Source: Marixanthotalea marina
GTDB lineage: Bacteria; Bacteroidota; Bacteroidia; Flavobacteriales; Flavobacteriaceae
Assembly (NCBI GenBank): GCA_018883545.1
Contig: JAHLEH010000012.1
Location: forward strand, 1 to 64,000
Direction of reading: 5' to 3'
Length of the DNA stretch: 64,000 nucleotides
The notes under the pieces: generated by a model
The model's database searches: none
Told to the model about the DNA's origin: nothing
What the model saw: the letters and a program-made list of their open reading frames with translations, nothing else
Shown here: piece after piece, positions 1 through 8,236 of the stretch
Position numbering within the stretch: position 1 is the first letter of the stretch
Layout: the number at the start of each line of letters is the position of its first letter
Made by a program: the position numbers and the translations under genes

Positions 1-2
1 GC

Positions 3-104
3 GATATCGCTCTTTTAAGCGTATCTAGCCAAACACCCCTCGATCCTCTCTATATTGCCTGTTTAGTTTATCAGAAATTTACTATTTTAACACCAAATAA
101 CTAA
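3..104 (+). CDS. possible C-terminal end of a truncated CDS
   Basis: An open frame enters from the left window edge and gives about 33 residues ending in LTPNN before a TAA at 102-104. No family is recognisable. It is reported because its stop codon lies inside the palindrome at 101-135, just as the next gene's stop lies inside the palindrome at 2244-2370. With so short a fragment it could be a chance open frame. Confidence 0.3.
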   Translation, partial: DIALLSVSSQTPLDPLYIACLVYQKFTILTPNN

Positions 105-135
105 CGGCTTGTAAACATACGAGCCAAACCGTTAG
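101..135. repeat. short imperfect palindrome (cassette-boundary-like)
   Basis: The arms CTAACGG (101-107) and CCGTTAG (129-135) are exact inverted copies. An inner pair, CTTGTA and TACGAG, has one mismatch, around a 4-base loop. It holds the TAA stop of the frame entering from the left and ends 20 bases before the penicillin-acylase ATG. It resembles a short integron attC site (AAC...GTT ends), but neither end fits the R-box consensus perfectly. Confidence 0.5.
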
Positions 136-155
136 AGCACATTTAAACCGACCTC

Positions 156-2246
156 ATGAAAAATTTTATTCTTTTACTGTCAGTTTCATTTTTAATATCC
201 TGTGAGCAATCCGAAACCACCATTACCGAAAACGAAATCCTGTGGGACACCTATGGTGTTCCTCATATCTACGCTACTTCTGATAATGACTTGTATTACA
301 TGTCTGCTTGGGGTCAGATGAAAAATCACGGAAACCTTATTTTAAAACTTTATGGAGAAGCTAGAGGTACTAGTGCAGAATTATGGGGTGAAGGTTTTGA
401 GGTTAATAAAGCATTACGTCATTTAGGGCTTTATGAGCAATTGCAACCAGCTTACGACAACTTGACACCTAAATATCAAGAAATGCTTCAATCTTTTGTA
501 GCTGGAATTAATTCCTATGCAGAAAAAAATAGCGACGAGTTAGATGAAAAATATAAAAAGGTTTTACCTATAACTGCCAATGATATTATCGCACACAACT
601 TTCGGGTAGTGAATTATGAATTTCTTATTCGGGGCACTTTTTTATCCAATCAAAGAATAGAAGGTGGATCAAATTCTTGGGCGCTTTCAGGAAGCAAAAC
701 TTCTACCGGAAATACGATGTTGGTTGCCAATCCGCATTTATGGTGGTCAGACCTATTTTTATGGCATGAGCAACAGTTTATTACAAATGAATACAATATG
801 TATGGTGCAACCCTTATTGGAAACCCATCAATAATACTTGGTTTCAATGATAATGTATCATGGACACATACAGTAAACACAATCGATAACACAGACTTGT
901 TCGAATTAAAGAAAGAAGGTAATACCTACCTACTGGATGATAAATACATTCCATTTGAAGTGCATACCTATGTAATTAAAGAGCTACAAGAAGATGGTTC
1001 TATAAAAACCAATGAATTCAAAAGGAAAATCGCAAAACATGGTATTGTCATCAAAGAAACTGAAAATTCTGCATTAGCCATTCGATTTGCCCAGATGAAT
1101 AATTTTACCCCATTAATCGAACAATACGACTTAATGTCCAAAGCGAAAAATTTAGACGATATGAAAAATGCTCTTGCCTTAAGACAAATGCCTTTTTTGA
1201 ATACAGTCTATGCTGATAATGACGGTAATATAATGCACCATTTTGGTGGACTTGTACCAGAAAAAAATGGCGATTGGGATAAATGGCAAGGAGTCGTATC
1301 TGGTGACTCAAGTACTGATATTTGGACCGAGTATTACGAAAGTAATGAGTTGCCTATTGTTATTAATCCACCTTCCGGTTGGTTACAGAACGCTAATGAT
1401 CCACCTTATACAAATACTTTACCAACGGTACTAAATCCTGATGATTTTGCGTCTCATATTGCACCAAATAATATGAGATTTCGACCACAACGTGCTGCAA
1501 GGATAATGCATGAAGAGGATAGTATTTCTTTTAATCGTTTAGTGGAGTTAAAACATGATAACAAAGCCGAATTAGCATTAAGATTGCATGATGACCTACT
1601 TGCCTTAAAAAATAAAACATCAGACTCTTTAGTATTAGCTGCTATCGATGTACTGACCAAATGGGATGGTTCTTATGATGCCAATAGTATGGGAGCCATC
1701 TTCTTTATGACTTTTACCAATACCTGGGCATCTGAAAATCAGACAAGCCCTTTTCAATTAAGTTCTCTTTTAAAAGACGCATGGCAGTATAGTGACCCAA
1801 TCAATTCACCTGACGGATTTGTAAATAATGACGAAATCATTAACATCATAAAAAAGTCTGCTGAAAATCATTTGGCAGCTTATCCTAAACTTGAAGTCCC
1901 TTATGGAGATTATTACAGACTTAAAATGGGTGATATAGAGTATCCTGGAACTGGAGGCCCACAACATTTAGGCGTATTTAGAATTTTATATTCTTTAGAT
2001 TCAAACCCTGATGAAGAAGGCAAGTTTTACGGCAATTTTGGAGATACTTTCGTTCTTGTTCTCGAAATGGGAGAAGAAATCAATGTTAAAGGACTATTAA
2101 CATATGGAAATTCATCTAATCCTGATAACAAACATTATGGAGATCAACTAGAAATGTTTAGTAAGAATGAATTAAGGGATATATGGTTCAAACGAATCGA
2201 TCAGGAGACGAATATGGAGCTTAAAGAAAATAAAAACGATATGTAA
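156..2246 (+). CDS. penicillin acylase family lipoprotein
   Basis: This is an Ntn-hydrolase of the penicillin/acyl-homoserine-lactone acylase family, which cleaves amide-linked acyl groups. Residues 1-16 form a signal peptide with a lipobox ending at Cys16 (FLISC), so the protein should be an envelope lipoprotein. The nucleophile is probably Ser172 in GGSNSW, where the family precursor cuts itself into alpha and beta chains. The 696-residue length is normal for a somewhat short family member. The ATG starts 20 bases after a palindrome, leaving little room for a promoter, and the TAA stop is part of the next palindrome, so it looks like a cassette gene read from upstream. The substrate (beta-lactam, AHL or another amide) cannot be told from sequence. 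Confidence 0.9.
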   Translation: MKNFILLLSVSFLISCEQSETTITENEILWDTYGVPHIYATSDNDLYYMSAWGQMKNHGNLILKLYGEARGTSAELWGEGFEVNKALRHLGLYEQLQPAYDNLTPKYQEMLQSFVAGINSYAEKNSDELDEKYKKVLPITANDIIAHNFRVVNYEFLIRGTFLSNQRIEGGSNSWALSGSKTSTGNTMLVANPHLWWSDLFLWHEQQFITNEYNMYGATLIGNPSIILGFNDNVSWTHTVNTIDNTDLFELKKEGNTYLLDDKYIPFEVHTYVIKELQEDGSIKTNEFKRKIAKHGIVIKETENSALAIRFAQMNNFTPLIEQYDLMSKAKNLDDMKNALALRQMPFLNTVYADNDGNIMHHFGGLVPEKNGDWDKWQGVVSGDSSTDIWTEYYESNELPIVINPPSGWLQNANDPPYTNTLPTVLNPDDFASHIAPNNMRFRPQRAARIMHEEDSISFNRLVELKHDNKAELALRLHDDLLALKNKTSDSLVLAAIDVLTKWDGSYDANSMGAIFFMTFTNTWASENQTSPFQLSSLLKDAWQYSDPINSPDGFVNNDEIINIIKKSAENHLAAYPKLEVPYGDYYRLKMGDIEYPGTGGPQHLGVFRILYSLDSNPDEEGKFYGNFGDTFVLVLEMGEEINVKGLLTYGNSSNPDNKHYGDQLEMFSKNELRDIWFKRIDQETNMELKENKNDM

Positions 2247-2370
2247 CAATGGCTATAAGTAATTGCTTGTTCTCGCCTACTTCTGAAAATCCTCTCGGAT
2301 TTTCAGTTTGGTGTGTACTTGCAAAGTTGAGTGCTAAACCATGCAAGTACTCATAGCCGAAACGTTGGCA
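2244..2370. repeat. attC-like 127-bp structured intergenic repeat
   Basis: The left arm GGCTATAAGTAATTGC (2251-2266) pairs with the right arm 2343-2358 at 14 of 16 positions, and outer AAC (2245-2247) and GTT (2364-2366) bracket it. In the centre is a perfect 10-bp hairpin, CTGAAAATCC (2283-2292) and GGATTTTCAG (2297-2306), with loop TCTC. The acylase stop TAA is bases 2244-2246. Overall form resembles a long integron attC site or a REP-like element. The R-box match is imperfect and no integrase is in the window. Confidence 0.6.
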
Positions 2371-2387
2371 TTAATACGGAACAAATT

Positions 2388-2417
2388 TTGATATTTTAAT
2401 AAAATGTATTTACTTTG
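2388..2417 (+). promoter_or_regulatory. predicted mazEF promoter
   Basis: TTG at 2388-2390, a 19-base spacer, then TTACTTTG at 2410-2417 (one mismatch to TAnnTTTG). It lies 20 bases before the antitoxin ATG, so the toxin-antitoxin pair appears to carry its own promoter between the repeats. Confidence 0.45.
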
Positions 2418-2436
2418 TAATAACATTTAAGAAATT

Positions 2437-2682
2437 ATGGAAACATCAATAATCAAAATCGGAAATTCAAAAGGACTTCGTTTGAGCAAGACCATTTTGG
2501 AAAAATATAACATCAAGGATAAAGTTGAACTTATTCTTGAAAAAGGACAAATAATCCTCAAACCAATTGCTCTACCGAGAAAAAATTGGGAAAAAGAATT
2601 TAAAAAAATGAGTGAAAACGGAGACGACAAGTTGCTTATGAACGATGTTTTCGAGGACGAAAATCTTGAGGAATGGATTTAA
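2437..2682 (+). CDS. mazE: MazE/AbrB-type antitoxin
   Basis: This 81-residue protein should be the labile antitoxin that binds and neutralises the toxin encoded next door and represses the operon. The first 45 or so residues fit the swapped-hairpin AbrB/MazE DNA-binding fold (IIKIGNSKGLRLSK, then a short beta segment around GQIILKP). The C-terminal tail is acidic (DVFEDENLEEWI), as in antitoxins that thread along MazF. Its stop overlaps the toxin start by 10 bases, so translation is probably coupled. Confidence 0.85.
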   Translation: METSIIKIGNSKGLRLSKTILEKYNIKDKVELILEKGQIILKPIALPRKNWEKEFKKMSENGDDKLLMNDVFEDENLEEWI

Positions 2683-2996
2683 AACAATACTTAATTGTTC
2701 TTGTCAATCTTGACCCGACCATTGGAAACGAAATAAAAAAGACTAGACCTTGTGTAATCATTTCACCAAATGAAATGAACAAGTATCTGAATACGATAGT
2801 TCTTGCTCCAATGACAACAAATTTAAAAAAATACCCAACTAGAGTTTCAGTCAAATACAATGGGAAAAAAGGAATGGTTGCAATTGACCAAATTCGGACA
2901 GTTGACAAAATCAGAATAATTCGAGTTTTTGAAACCCTAACCGATACGGAAATTAGAAAATGCAAAGAGGTAATAAAAGAAACCTTTGTTGACTAA
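2673..2996 (+). CDS. mazF: MazF/PemK-type endoribonuclease toxin
   Basis: This 107-residue protein matches the MazF/PemK/Kid family of mRNA interferases, which cut RNA at short sequence motifs. The hallmark N-terminal stretch NLDPTIGNEIKKTRPCVII is present, and the later IDQIRTVDK segment is the usual second conserved block. Length is standard. The gene overlaps the antitoxin gene by 10 bases. The pair is bracketed by an inverted 10-mer (2364-2373 and 3009-3018), suggesting that it moved as a unit. Cleavage specificity cannot be predicted. Confidence 0.88.
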   Translation: MDLKQYLIVLVNLDPTIGNEIKKTRPCVIISPNEMNKYLNTIVLAPMTTNLKKYPTRVSVKYNGKKGMVAIDQIRTVDKIRIIRVFETLTDTEIRKCKEVIKETFVD

Positions 2997-3008
2997 AAAA
3001 ATAAGTAC

Positions 3009-3018
3009 TAATGCCAAC
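3009..3018. repeat. right-hand inverted 10-mer bracketing mazEF
   Basis: TAATGCCAAC is the exact reverse complement of GTTGGCATTA at 2364-2373, the outer right end of the large repeat. The bases that follow (AAAGAACTGAG) do not continue a second palindrome, so this may be a truncated repeat marking the edge of the accessory stretch. Confidence 0.4.
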
Positions 3019-3211
3019 AAAGAACTGAGTTAAAAAAACCAAATCAATTCAATCCATCTAAAACTTCTTCAAAAAAGAAAGCGCCCGATTATCGAGTCAT
3101 AACCAGGCAACTTTCAACCTAACAAAAAACCTAAAAACAAAACGACTTCTAGGTTACCTTAAAATTGATGGTCAACACCTATTAATCCCCTCAAATTAAT
3201 ATCAAAATATC

Positions 3212-5449
3212 TTAAAACCTATACGATATGGTTCCTCTCAAATAAAAGGGAATCCCTGGTGTAAAATGAATTTCCTCCACAGGTTGCGCTTCATTCTGTA
3301 GCCTCGATTCTGTGGCGAATTGGGTTTCATTCCATGCCACATCAAACAGATTTTCTATCACAAATCCCACCGTTACATTTTTAAAGCTGTAATTGGCATT
3401 AAAATCTGTAACGAAATAGCCTTCGGCCACAATGCTATTGTCTTCATTTGCTGGCCTATCGTCAATATACCGATATCTTATACCTCCCGAAAAACCGCTC
3501 AAATTGCTTACCGAAAGGCCGCCAGCCATGGTAAAATCTGGCGCTAAGGGAATGTAATTTTGTCCCTCGGGATCTTCAACACTCCGTGCCTTGGTTATGG
3601 TGGCATCGGCATTCAAAAACAACCAATCTGCTAACTGGTAACGCATACCCAAATCGGCTCCAAAACGCTCCGTTTTTCCGCTTGGCTCCACAATTCCAGC
3701 ATCGCCTACATACACAAATTCCTGTTTCAAAAACAAATACCAAAGTGCGGTATTTACAAAAAGTTTTGGTGTTGGTTTCCATACATTGCCTAAATCGACA
3801 CCATAAGCTTTGGGCAAAATATCGCGCCCCATATTGCTTACCACGACCCTCGTATCGTTGGAATGAAAACCAATCCCCGATTTTAAATACAATTGCAAAT
3901 TTTCGCTGGCATCATAAAAAAAGTTGAGTTTCGGACTAACAATGGCCTCCGTTTCCGATTGGGTCTCGTAATTAACCTGTAGTTTATCGTTGTACATAAA
4001 GTTGAAATAATCCAAGCGCAAAGCGGGATTCACCCTGAATTTCCCAAACTCAAATTCTGCATTTACATAAGCACTCATATTGGTTTGGTTGATGTCGCCC
4101 AACTGCACATTATTTAATGTTGTGGTTCTATTCAATGTTTTAGAGAGTTCGCTACCTTCGGTCCTATCGTATCGTAACCCAATGCCCCCAACCAATTTTA
4201 AAGGCGTATTTCCCAAATACGTATAATGTGTTAGAGCGGAATTAAAACCAAACAAATCCCTATTTTCTTTTTGCCTTATTTGGTCGCCATTTACAGGATC
4301 TTCCAAAAAGAATGTAAAATTGGAATACAGTTCAAAATCGTAATGCGAATAAAAGGCATTGGTTTTTAGTATGGTATTAGCGTTCACAGATTTATGATAT
4401 TCCAAATTGATGTTGGTTCGCGAGGTATTGCCGCCTTCAGTATCGTCAATGGCACCAAAACGGGTAATATTGCCATTATCGACTTCACGCTGTGGAATTT
4501 GACCCGAAGCATCCCATCGACTGGTGAAATGTGACGTTGTAAGCGTCAGTTTATCATTTTCAGGTGAAAATAACACGTACTTACCAAACAGGTTTAAACG
4601 TCTAAAATTTTGAGGCGATTCAAAAGGACCATCCCCAGAAAGATACTCCACAGCCACATAACCATTTTGGTTTTTAACATCTTCTGAAAGATTAAATAAG
4701 CCTAGGGTTCTTAAGGTATTAAATTCCCCAACCGATAATGATACCGAACTATCTTTTAAATAATCTTTGGTGGAAAAATCGACGTAGGCCGCTGTATTGA
4801 AATCGCCCACCTTACCATAATAAGGCCCTTTACCAAAATCGATATTATTAACCGTTTCGGGGATTAAAAAATGTAAATCGCTATATCCTTGGCCGTGCGC
4901 ATGCGACACCATATTAACGGGCATGCCATCCACAGAAATGGCGATATCGGTACCGTGGTCTATATCAAAACCTCTTAGAAAAAGTTGCTCTGCCTTACCG
5001 CCACCGGCATGCTGACCAATAATCAACCCTGGCACTTTCCTAAGCACTTCTTGTGATGAATTTACTGGGTTTGTACTGATGTCCATTTTAGAAATGGTAC
5101 TTAGGGCATCCAATTGTTCGGTAATTACCAATTCATCCAACTGATAGCTTTTTTCATTTAAAACAACTTTAAAAGTATTTTTAAAATCCTGCGGATTCAA
5201 TACAAGTGTTTTGGTTTCGTAGCCTAACAATACAATTTTAATACTGTCGTTTGCTTTTGTTTTGTCCAGAATAAACGACCCATTTTCTAAGGAATGTGCA
5301 TGGCTTCTTGAGCTTAAATTATACACGTAAGTCGCTTCCAACGGCTGATTGTTTGCATTAATTATGCTACCCGATAATTCTTGTGCACTATTTTGCAGAC
5401 TGAAACACAAAAACAAAAGAAATGCTATGTAGGTTAGTTTATTGGTCAT
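3212..5449 (-). CDS. TonB-dependent outer-membrane receptor
   Basis: A 745-residue outer-membrane active transporter. After a signal peptide (about 1-22) comes a carboxypeptidase-regulatory-like beta-sandwich (about 23-105) typical of Bacteroidota receptors, then a plug domain (about 115-230) and a 22-stranded barrel ending in the usual terminal Phe (ISYRF). The plug carries a His-rich segment, SHAHGQGYSDLHF, near residue 190, which could bind metal or ligand. It is last in an operon after two DUF4331 genes and a TPR lipoprotein, with 9 bases between it and the TPR gene. The substrate is unknown; partners rather than the barrel sequence may define it. Confidence 0.93.
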   Translation of the reverse strand: MTNKLTYIAFLLFLCFSLQNSAQELSGSIINANNQPLEATYVYNLSSRSHAHSLENGSFILDKTKANDSIKIVLLGYETKTLVLNPQDFKNTFKVVLNEKSYQLDELVITEQLDALSTISKMDISTNPVNSSQEVLRKVPGLIIGQHAGGGKAEQLFLRGFDIDHGTDIAISVDGMPVNMVSHAHGQGYSDLHFLIPETVNNIDFGKGPYYGKVGDFNTAAYVDFSTKDYLKDSSVSLSVGEFNTLRTLGLFNLSEDVKNQNGYVAVEYLSGDGPFESPQNFRRLNLFGKYVLFSPENDKLTLTTSHFTSRWDASGQIPQREVDNGNITRFGAIDDTEGGNTSRTNINLEYHKSVNANTILKTNAFYSHYDFELYSNFTFFLEDPVNGDQIRQKENRDLFGFNSALTHYTYLGNTPLKLVGGIGLRYDRTEGSELSKTLNRTTTLNNVQLGDINQTNMSAYVNAEFEFGKFRVNPALRLDYFNFMYNDKLQVNYETQSETEAIVSPKLNFFYDASENLQLYLKSGIGFHSNDTRVVVSNMGRDILPKAYGVDLGNVWKPTPKLFVNTALWYLFLKQEFVYVGDAGIVEPSGKTERFGADLGMRYQLADWLFLNADATITKARSVEDPEGQNYIPLAPDFTMAGGLSVSNLSGFSGGIRYRYIDDRPANEDNSIVAEGYFVTDFNANYSFKNVTVGFVIENLFDVAWNETQFATESRLQNEAQPVEEIHFTPGIPFYLRGTISYRF

Positions 5450-5458
5450 TTTAATGTA

Positions 5459-6751
5459 TTAAATGTTATTGATTTTTTTCGCCATTAAAGGGCCTAATTC
5501 AAACGTACTGTTCAAAAGCTCCTTTTTTAATGACTCAGCTTCTTTTAACTTGCCATTAGCTTTATAAACTTGTGCTAAACGAAAGAGTGTTTCCGGATTG
5601 TATGTTTTATCAACCACATGCTTTTCCATAATGTCCAGTGCTTCTTCAGCATTACCATAATTTAAGTAAGCCCACGCCAATAAGTCGTAAGATTCTGGTG
5701 TTGGCCTATTTTCGATTTCGGTCAATGCTATTTTAGCAGCATCTTTGGTTTCATTGAATTCTTCGGTGTATAAAATAGCATTGTATTTATTGTACATATT
5801 GCCATAACCTTCATCTATAACTTCGGCTAAATAAGCATCCAAATACTTTTTTTTAGCAGCGTAATCGTGCATATATTCAGCGATTTCAGCTTTTAGAAGA
5901 TGATAACTTGGCGACTTATGCTGTTCGGTAATGCTGTTTAAAATACGTAAAGCCTCTTTAGGATTGCGCTCGTAGGAATAAACAATCCAAGCAATGCCCT
6001 TTTTAGCATAAGCATCATTGGGATTCAATTTTAAAGCTTTTAGATAATTGTTGTACGATTCTTCAATTTGTCCGTTGTGTCCGTAAAAATCGGCCAGATT
6101 GGTGTACGACCATTGCATCAACCATTTGTTTTTAGAGGATTCTGCCAATTCGGTCGCTTTTTTCAGGTACAAAATAGCTTTATCCAAATCGCCGTTATAG
6201 TCACTCCATTTGGATAAGCGGATTAAAAAATCGAAGTCCTTGTAATTTTCAATTTTATTGAGATAGTTTTCGGCTTGCACTACGTTGCCAAGTTCTAAAT
6301 ACACATCAAAGAGCATTTTTTGTGTACCATTCAAGCCATCACCAATCATTTCGGCTTTCTTCAGAAGCGATAAAGATTCCCTAAATTTATGTTGGGAAAT
6401 GTAGTTTCGTGCCAAAGCCCTTAAATAGCCAGGTATGCTGTAACCTGTTTCTTTATTAGCTTTTATAAGTTTTTTTTCGGCTTCTATTAAATCCTCAATA
6501 CTGCCAGTTTGGTTAAACAGTTCAGATTGAGATGTTGCTGCCTTAACCAAATAAGGAAACTGTTGTGGTTCTTTTTCTAGCTTTCTTTCCCAAAATTTAT
6601 AATCCTCTTGGGTTAATTGCAACATCTCATTGGAATCTGACTGTAAATAACTATTGTAATCGTTTACATCGGTAATTTTATTAGGCGATTCTTCACAACT
6701 TACAATAAGCAGTAAAAGAATCAGCATAGCGAAGTTGAATTTAGATTTCAT
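5459..6751 (-). CDS. TPR-repeat lipoprotein
   Basis: A 430-residue protein with a signal peptide and lipobox (LLIVSC, Cys about 19). The body is mostly alpha-helical tetratricopeptide repeats, for example around 115-150, 185-205 and 215-250 (NPNDAYAKKGIAWIVYSY). Such proteins act as docking scaffolds. It sits between the DUF4331 pair and the TonB receptor in one operon, so it probably assembles or recruits those exported partners at the envelope. No catalytic motif is visible. Confidence 0.85.
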   Translation of the reverse strand: MKSKFNFAMLILLLLIVSCEESPNKITDVNDYNSYLQSDSNEMLQLTQEDYKFWERKLEKEPQQFPYLVKAATSQSELFNQTGSIEDLIEAEKKLIKANKETGYSIPGYLRALARNYISQHKFRESLSLLKKAEMIGDGLNGTQKMLFDVYLELGNVVQAENYLNKIENYKDFDFLIRLSKWSDYNGDLDKAILYLKKATELAESSKNKWLMQWSYTNLADFYGHNGQIEESYNNYLKALKLNPNDAYAKKGIAWIVYSYERNPKEALRILNSITEQHKSPSYHLLKAEIAEYMHDYAAKKKYLDAYLAEVIDEGYGNMYNKYNAILYTEEFNETKDAAKIALTEIENRPTPESYDLLAWAYLNYGNAEEALDIMEKHVVDKTYNPETLFRLAQVYKANGKLKEAESLKKELLNSTFELGPLMAKKINNI

Positions 6752-6826
6752 TTTTGATAGTTTTTTGTAGGTTAAAAATCAGAGTATGGAATGATTCCCA
6801 TACCCTGATATAGATTTATATAATTC

Positions 6827-7372
6827 TTACCAAGGCGAAGCCAAGTAAGGAAATGAGGTCAAAAAAGGTTTGTCGTTAGCATCTACGTGGTCGTCACTTA
6901 AACTTGGATTTTCGGTAAAATCTTCACCACCAAAAATTAAAAGCAACTCAACGGTAATAACGTCATCGGCCAAAGCACGACCAGTAAGCACATTGGTACC
7001 ATCGTAGAAAGTGGTAGTTCCGTCCAACGATACATTAAGCACATCGGTAGCTAAAACACCAGTAAACGCGGCTGCATCAAGACCTAAGGCATTTTGATCG
7101 CCTGGATTTGCAAACGCCGGGCTAAGCGCTGTTAAATTGGTTTCAAACATACCTTGGAATGCTGCGCCTTGGTTTGAAGGAACGGTGGTATTGAACATGT
7201 CCTTACTTCCCGAAGACACAAACACAGTGTTAACTGCCGGTCTACCCATTTGGTCTGCTTGTGTATAGGTTCCAGAGAAATCTGGTGTGTACGTTTTAAT
7301 GTCACTGCTTGGATCACAATTCAATGCTAATAAAGTGACAACTGCTAATGCTATTATTTTTATATTTTTCAT
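6827..7372 (-). CDS. DUF4331 C-terminal-half lipoprotein
   Basis: A 181-residue exported lipoprotein: the signal peptide ends in the lipobox LLALNC (Cys about 19). The rest reads as the second half of a DUF4331 domain, with DQMGRPAVNTVF near residue 40, a GRALADDVITVEL block and the terminal NDKPFLTSFPYL motif. In full-length members this follows the DHxDAP half on one chain; here that half is the preceding gene (7400-8053), which ends 27 bases upstream. The two products probably pair outside the inner membrane. The function of the family is unknown. Confidence 0.82.
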   Translation of the reverse strand: MKNIKIIALAVVTLLALNCDPSSDIKTYTPDFSGTYTQADQMGRPAVNTVFVSSGSKDMFNTTVPSNQGAAFQGMFETNLTALSPAFANPGDQNALGLDAAAFTGVLATDVLNVSLDGTTTFYDGTNVLTGRALADDVITVELLLIFGGEDFTENPSLSDDHVDANDKPFLTSFPYLASPW

Positions 7373-7399
7373 GATATTATGCTTTAAAATTAAAATTGA

Positions 7400-8053
7400 T
7401 TATTTCGTTTTTGTTTCCACCCAAGTGTTGATGGTGCCAGAACCCCCAATCATCGATTTTGGCACTTCTACGACCACTGAAAGCACATTGGTACCTGCAA
7501 ACGTATCAGAACCCGGGTCGTTGAATCCAGAAGCCATACCTCCTATAATTTGAGTGTATTGGGCAAAATCCATAAAGAAAGGATCGTCCCTAGGGCCCGC
7601 AAAAAAGTTCATCCCCGCATTGGTACTTACAATGGCACTAGAACCATAAGGCGTAATATCTACAACTCCTGTGGTTGGTGCAGAAATGGCAATGTTGCTA
7701 TTTAAACCTGTTTGACTTGGTGCAACAGGGCCAAAAAAGTACATCTTACCATCCCTTGGAATGGCTTGAATTACCAAATCTTCAACATTATCGCCTGTAT
7801 TATCTATATTGAACTCTATCAATACATTTTCACTGAAAGTAGCTTCGCCTGTAGCGGTTGGACTTAAAAGTCCTTGCGTGTTAGCTACAAATACGAGATT
7901 ACTTGTATTCTCTCCTTGGAAAGCATAAAAATCGGTAATATCGCTGGTATCACCCTGAACTGCCGGTGCATCGATATGGTCGGCGGCAATAACAGCTATA
8001 AAACCGGCTAATGCCAATAGGCCAACTCCTAATGTTTTCTTTAAATTTTTCAT
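7400..8053 (-). CDS. DUF4331 N-terminal-half exported protein
   Basis: A 217-residue protein with a signal peptide (hydrophobic about 8-23) and no lipobox. The mature end begins with ADHIDAPAVQGD, the DHxDAP signature of DUF4331, followed by TDFYAFQ, and the chain ends soon after VVVEVPKSMIGG, about where full-length DUF4331 proteins are half complete. The missing second half is encoded by the next gene. This is the first gene of the operon that continues to the TPR protein and the TonB receptor; the neighbouring gene on the other side is divergent. Confidence 0.82.
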   Translation of the reverse strand: MKNLKKTLGVGLLALAGFIAVIAADHIDAPAVQGDTSDITDFYAFQGENTSNLVFVANTQGLLSPTATGEATFSENVLIEFNIDNTGDNVEDLVIQAIPRDGKMYFFGPVAPSQTGLNSNIAISAPTTGVVDITPYGSSAIVSTNAGMNFFAGPRDDPFFMDFAQYTQIIGGMASGFNDPGSDTFAGTNVLSVVVEVPKSMIGGSGTINTWVETKTK

Positions 8054-8236
8054 AGTCTTTTTAGATTTAAGTTATTTAATTTTTTGACGTTCACCCATAC
8101 CTACGCAATAACGACACTAGTGGTTTTGTTAAAATTTTGTTAAATGCAATCTAACCGCTTCAAACTATCAAAAACCAAAATTATTTCTGGGGAAATTTTC
8201 AGTATTTTAGATGATGTTCACATTAAAACTGAAGCC

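Noticed and set aside
8144-8236. Upstream extension of the repeat protein
   Set aside because: The signal peptide begins at 8237; the extension shows no conserved character.
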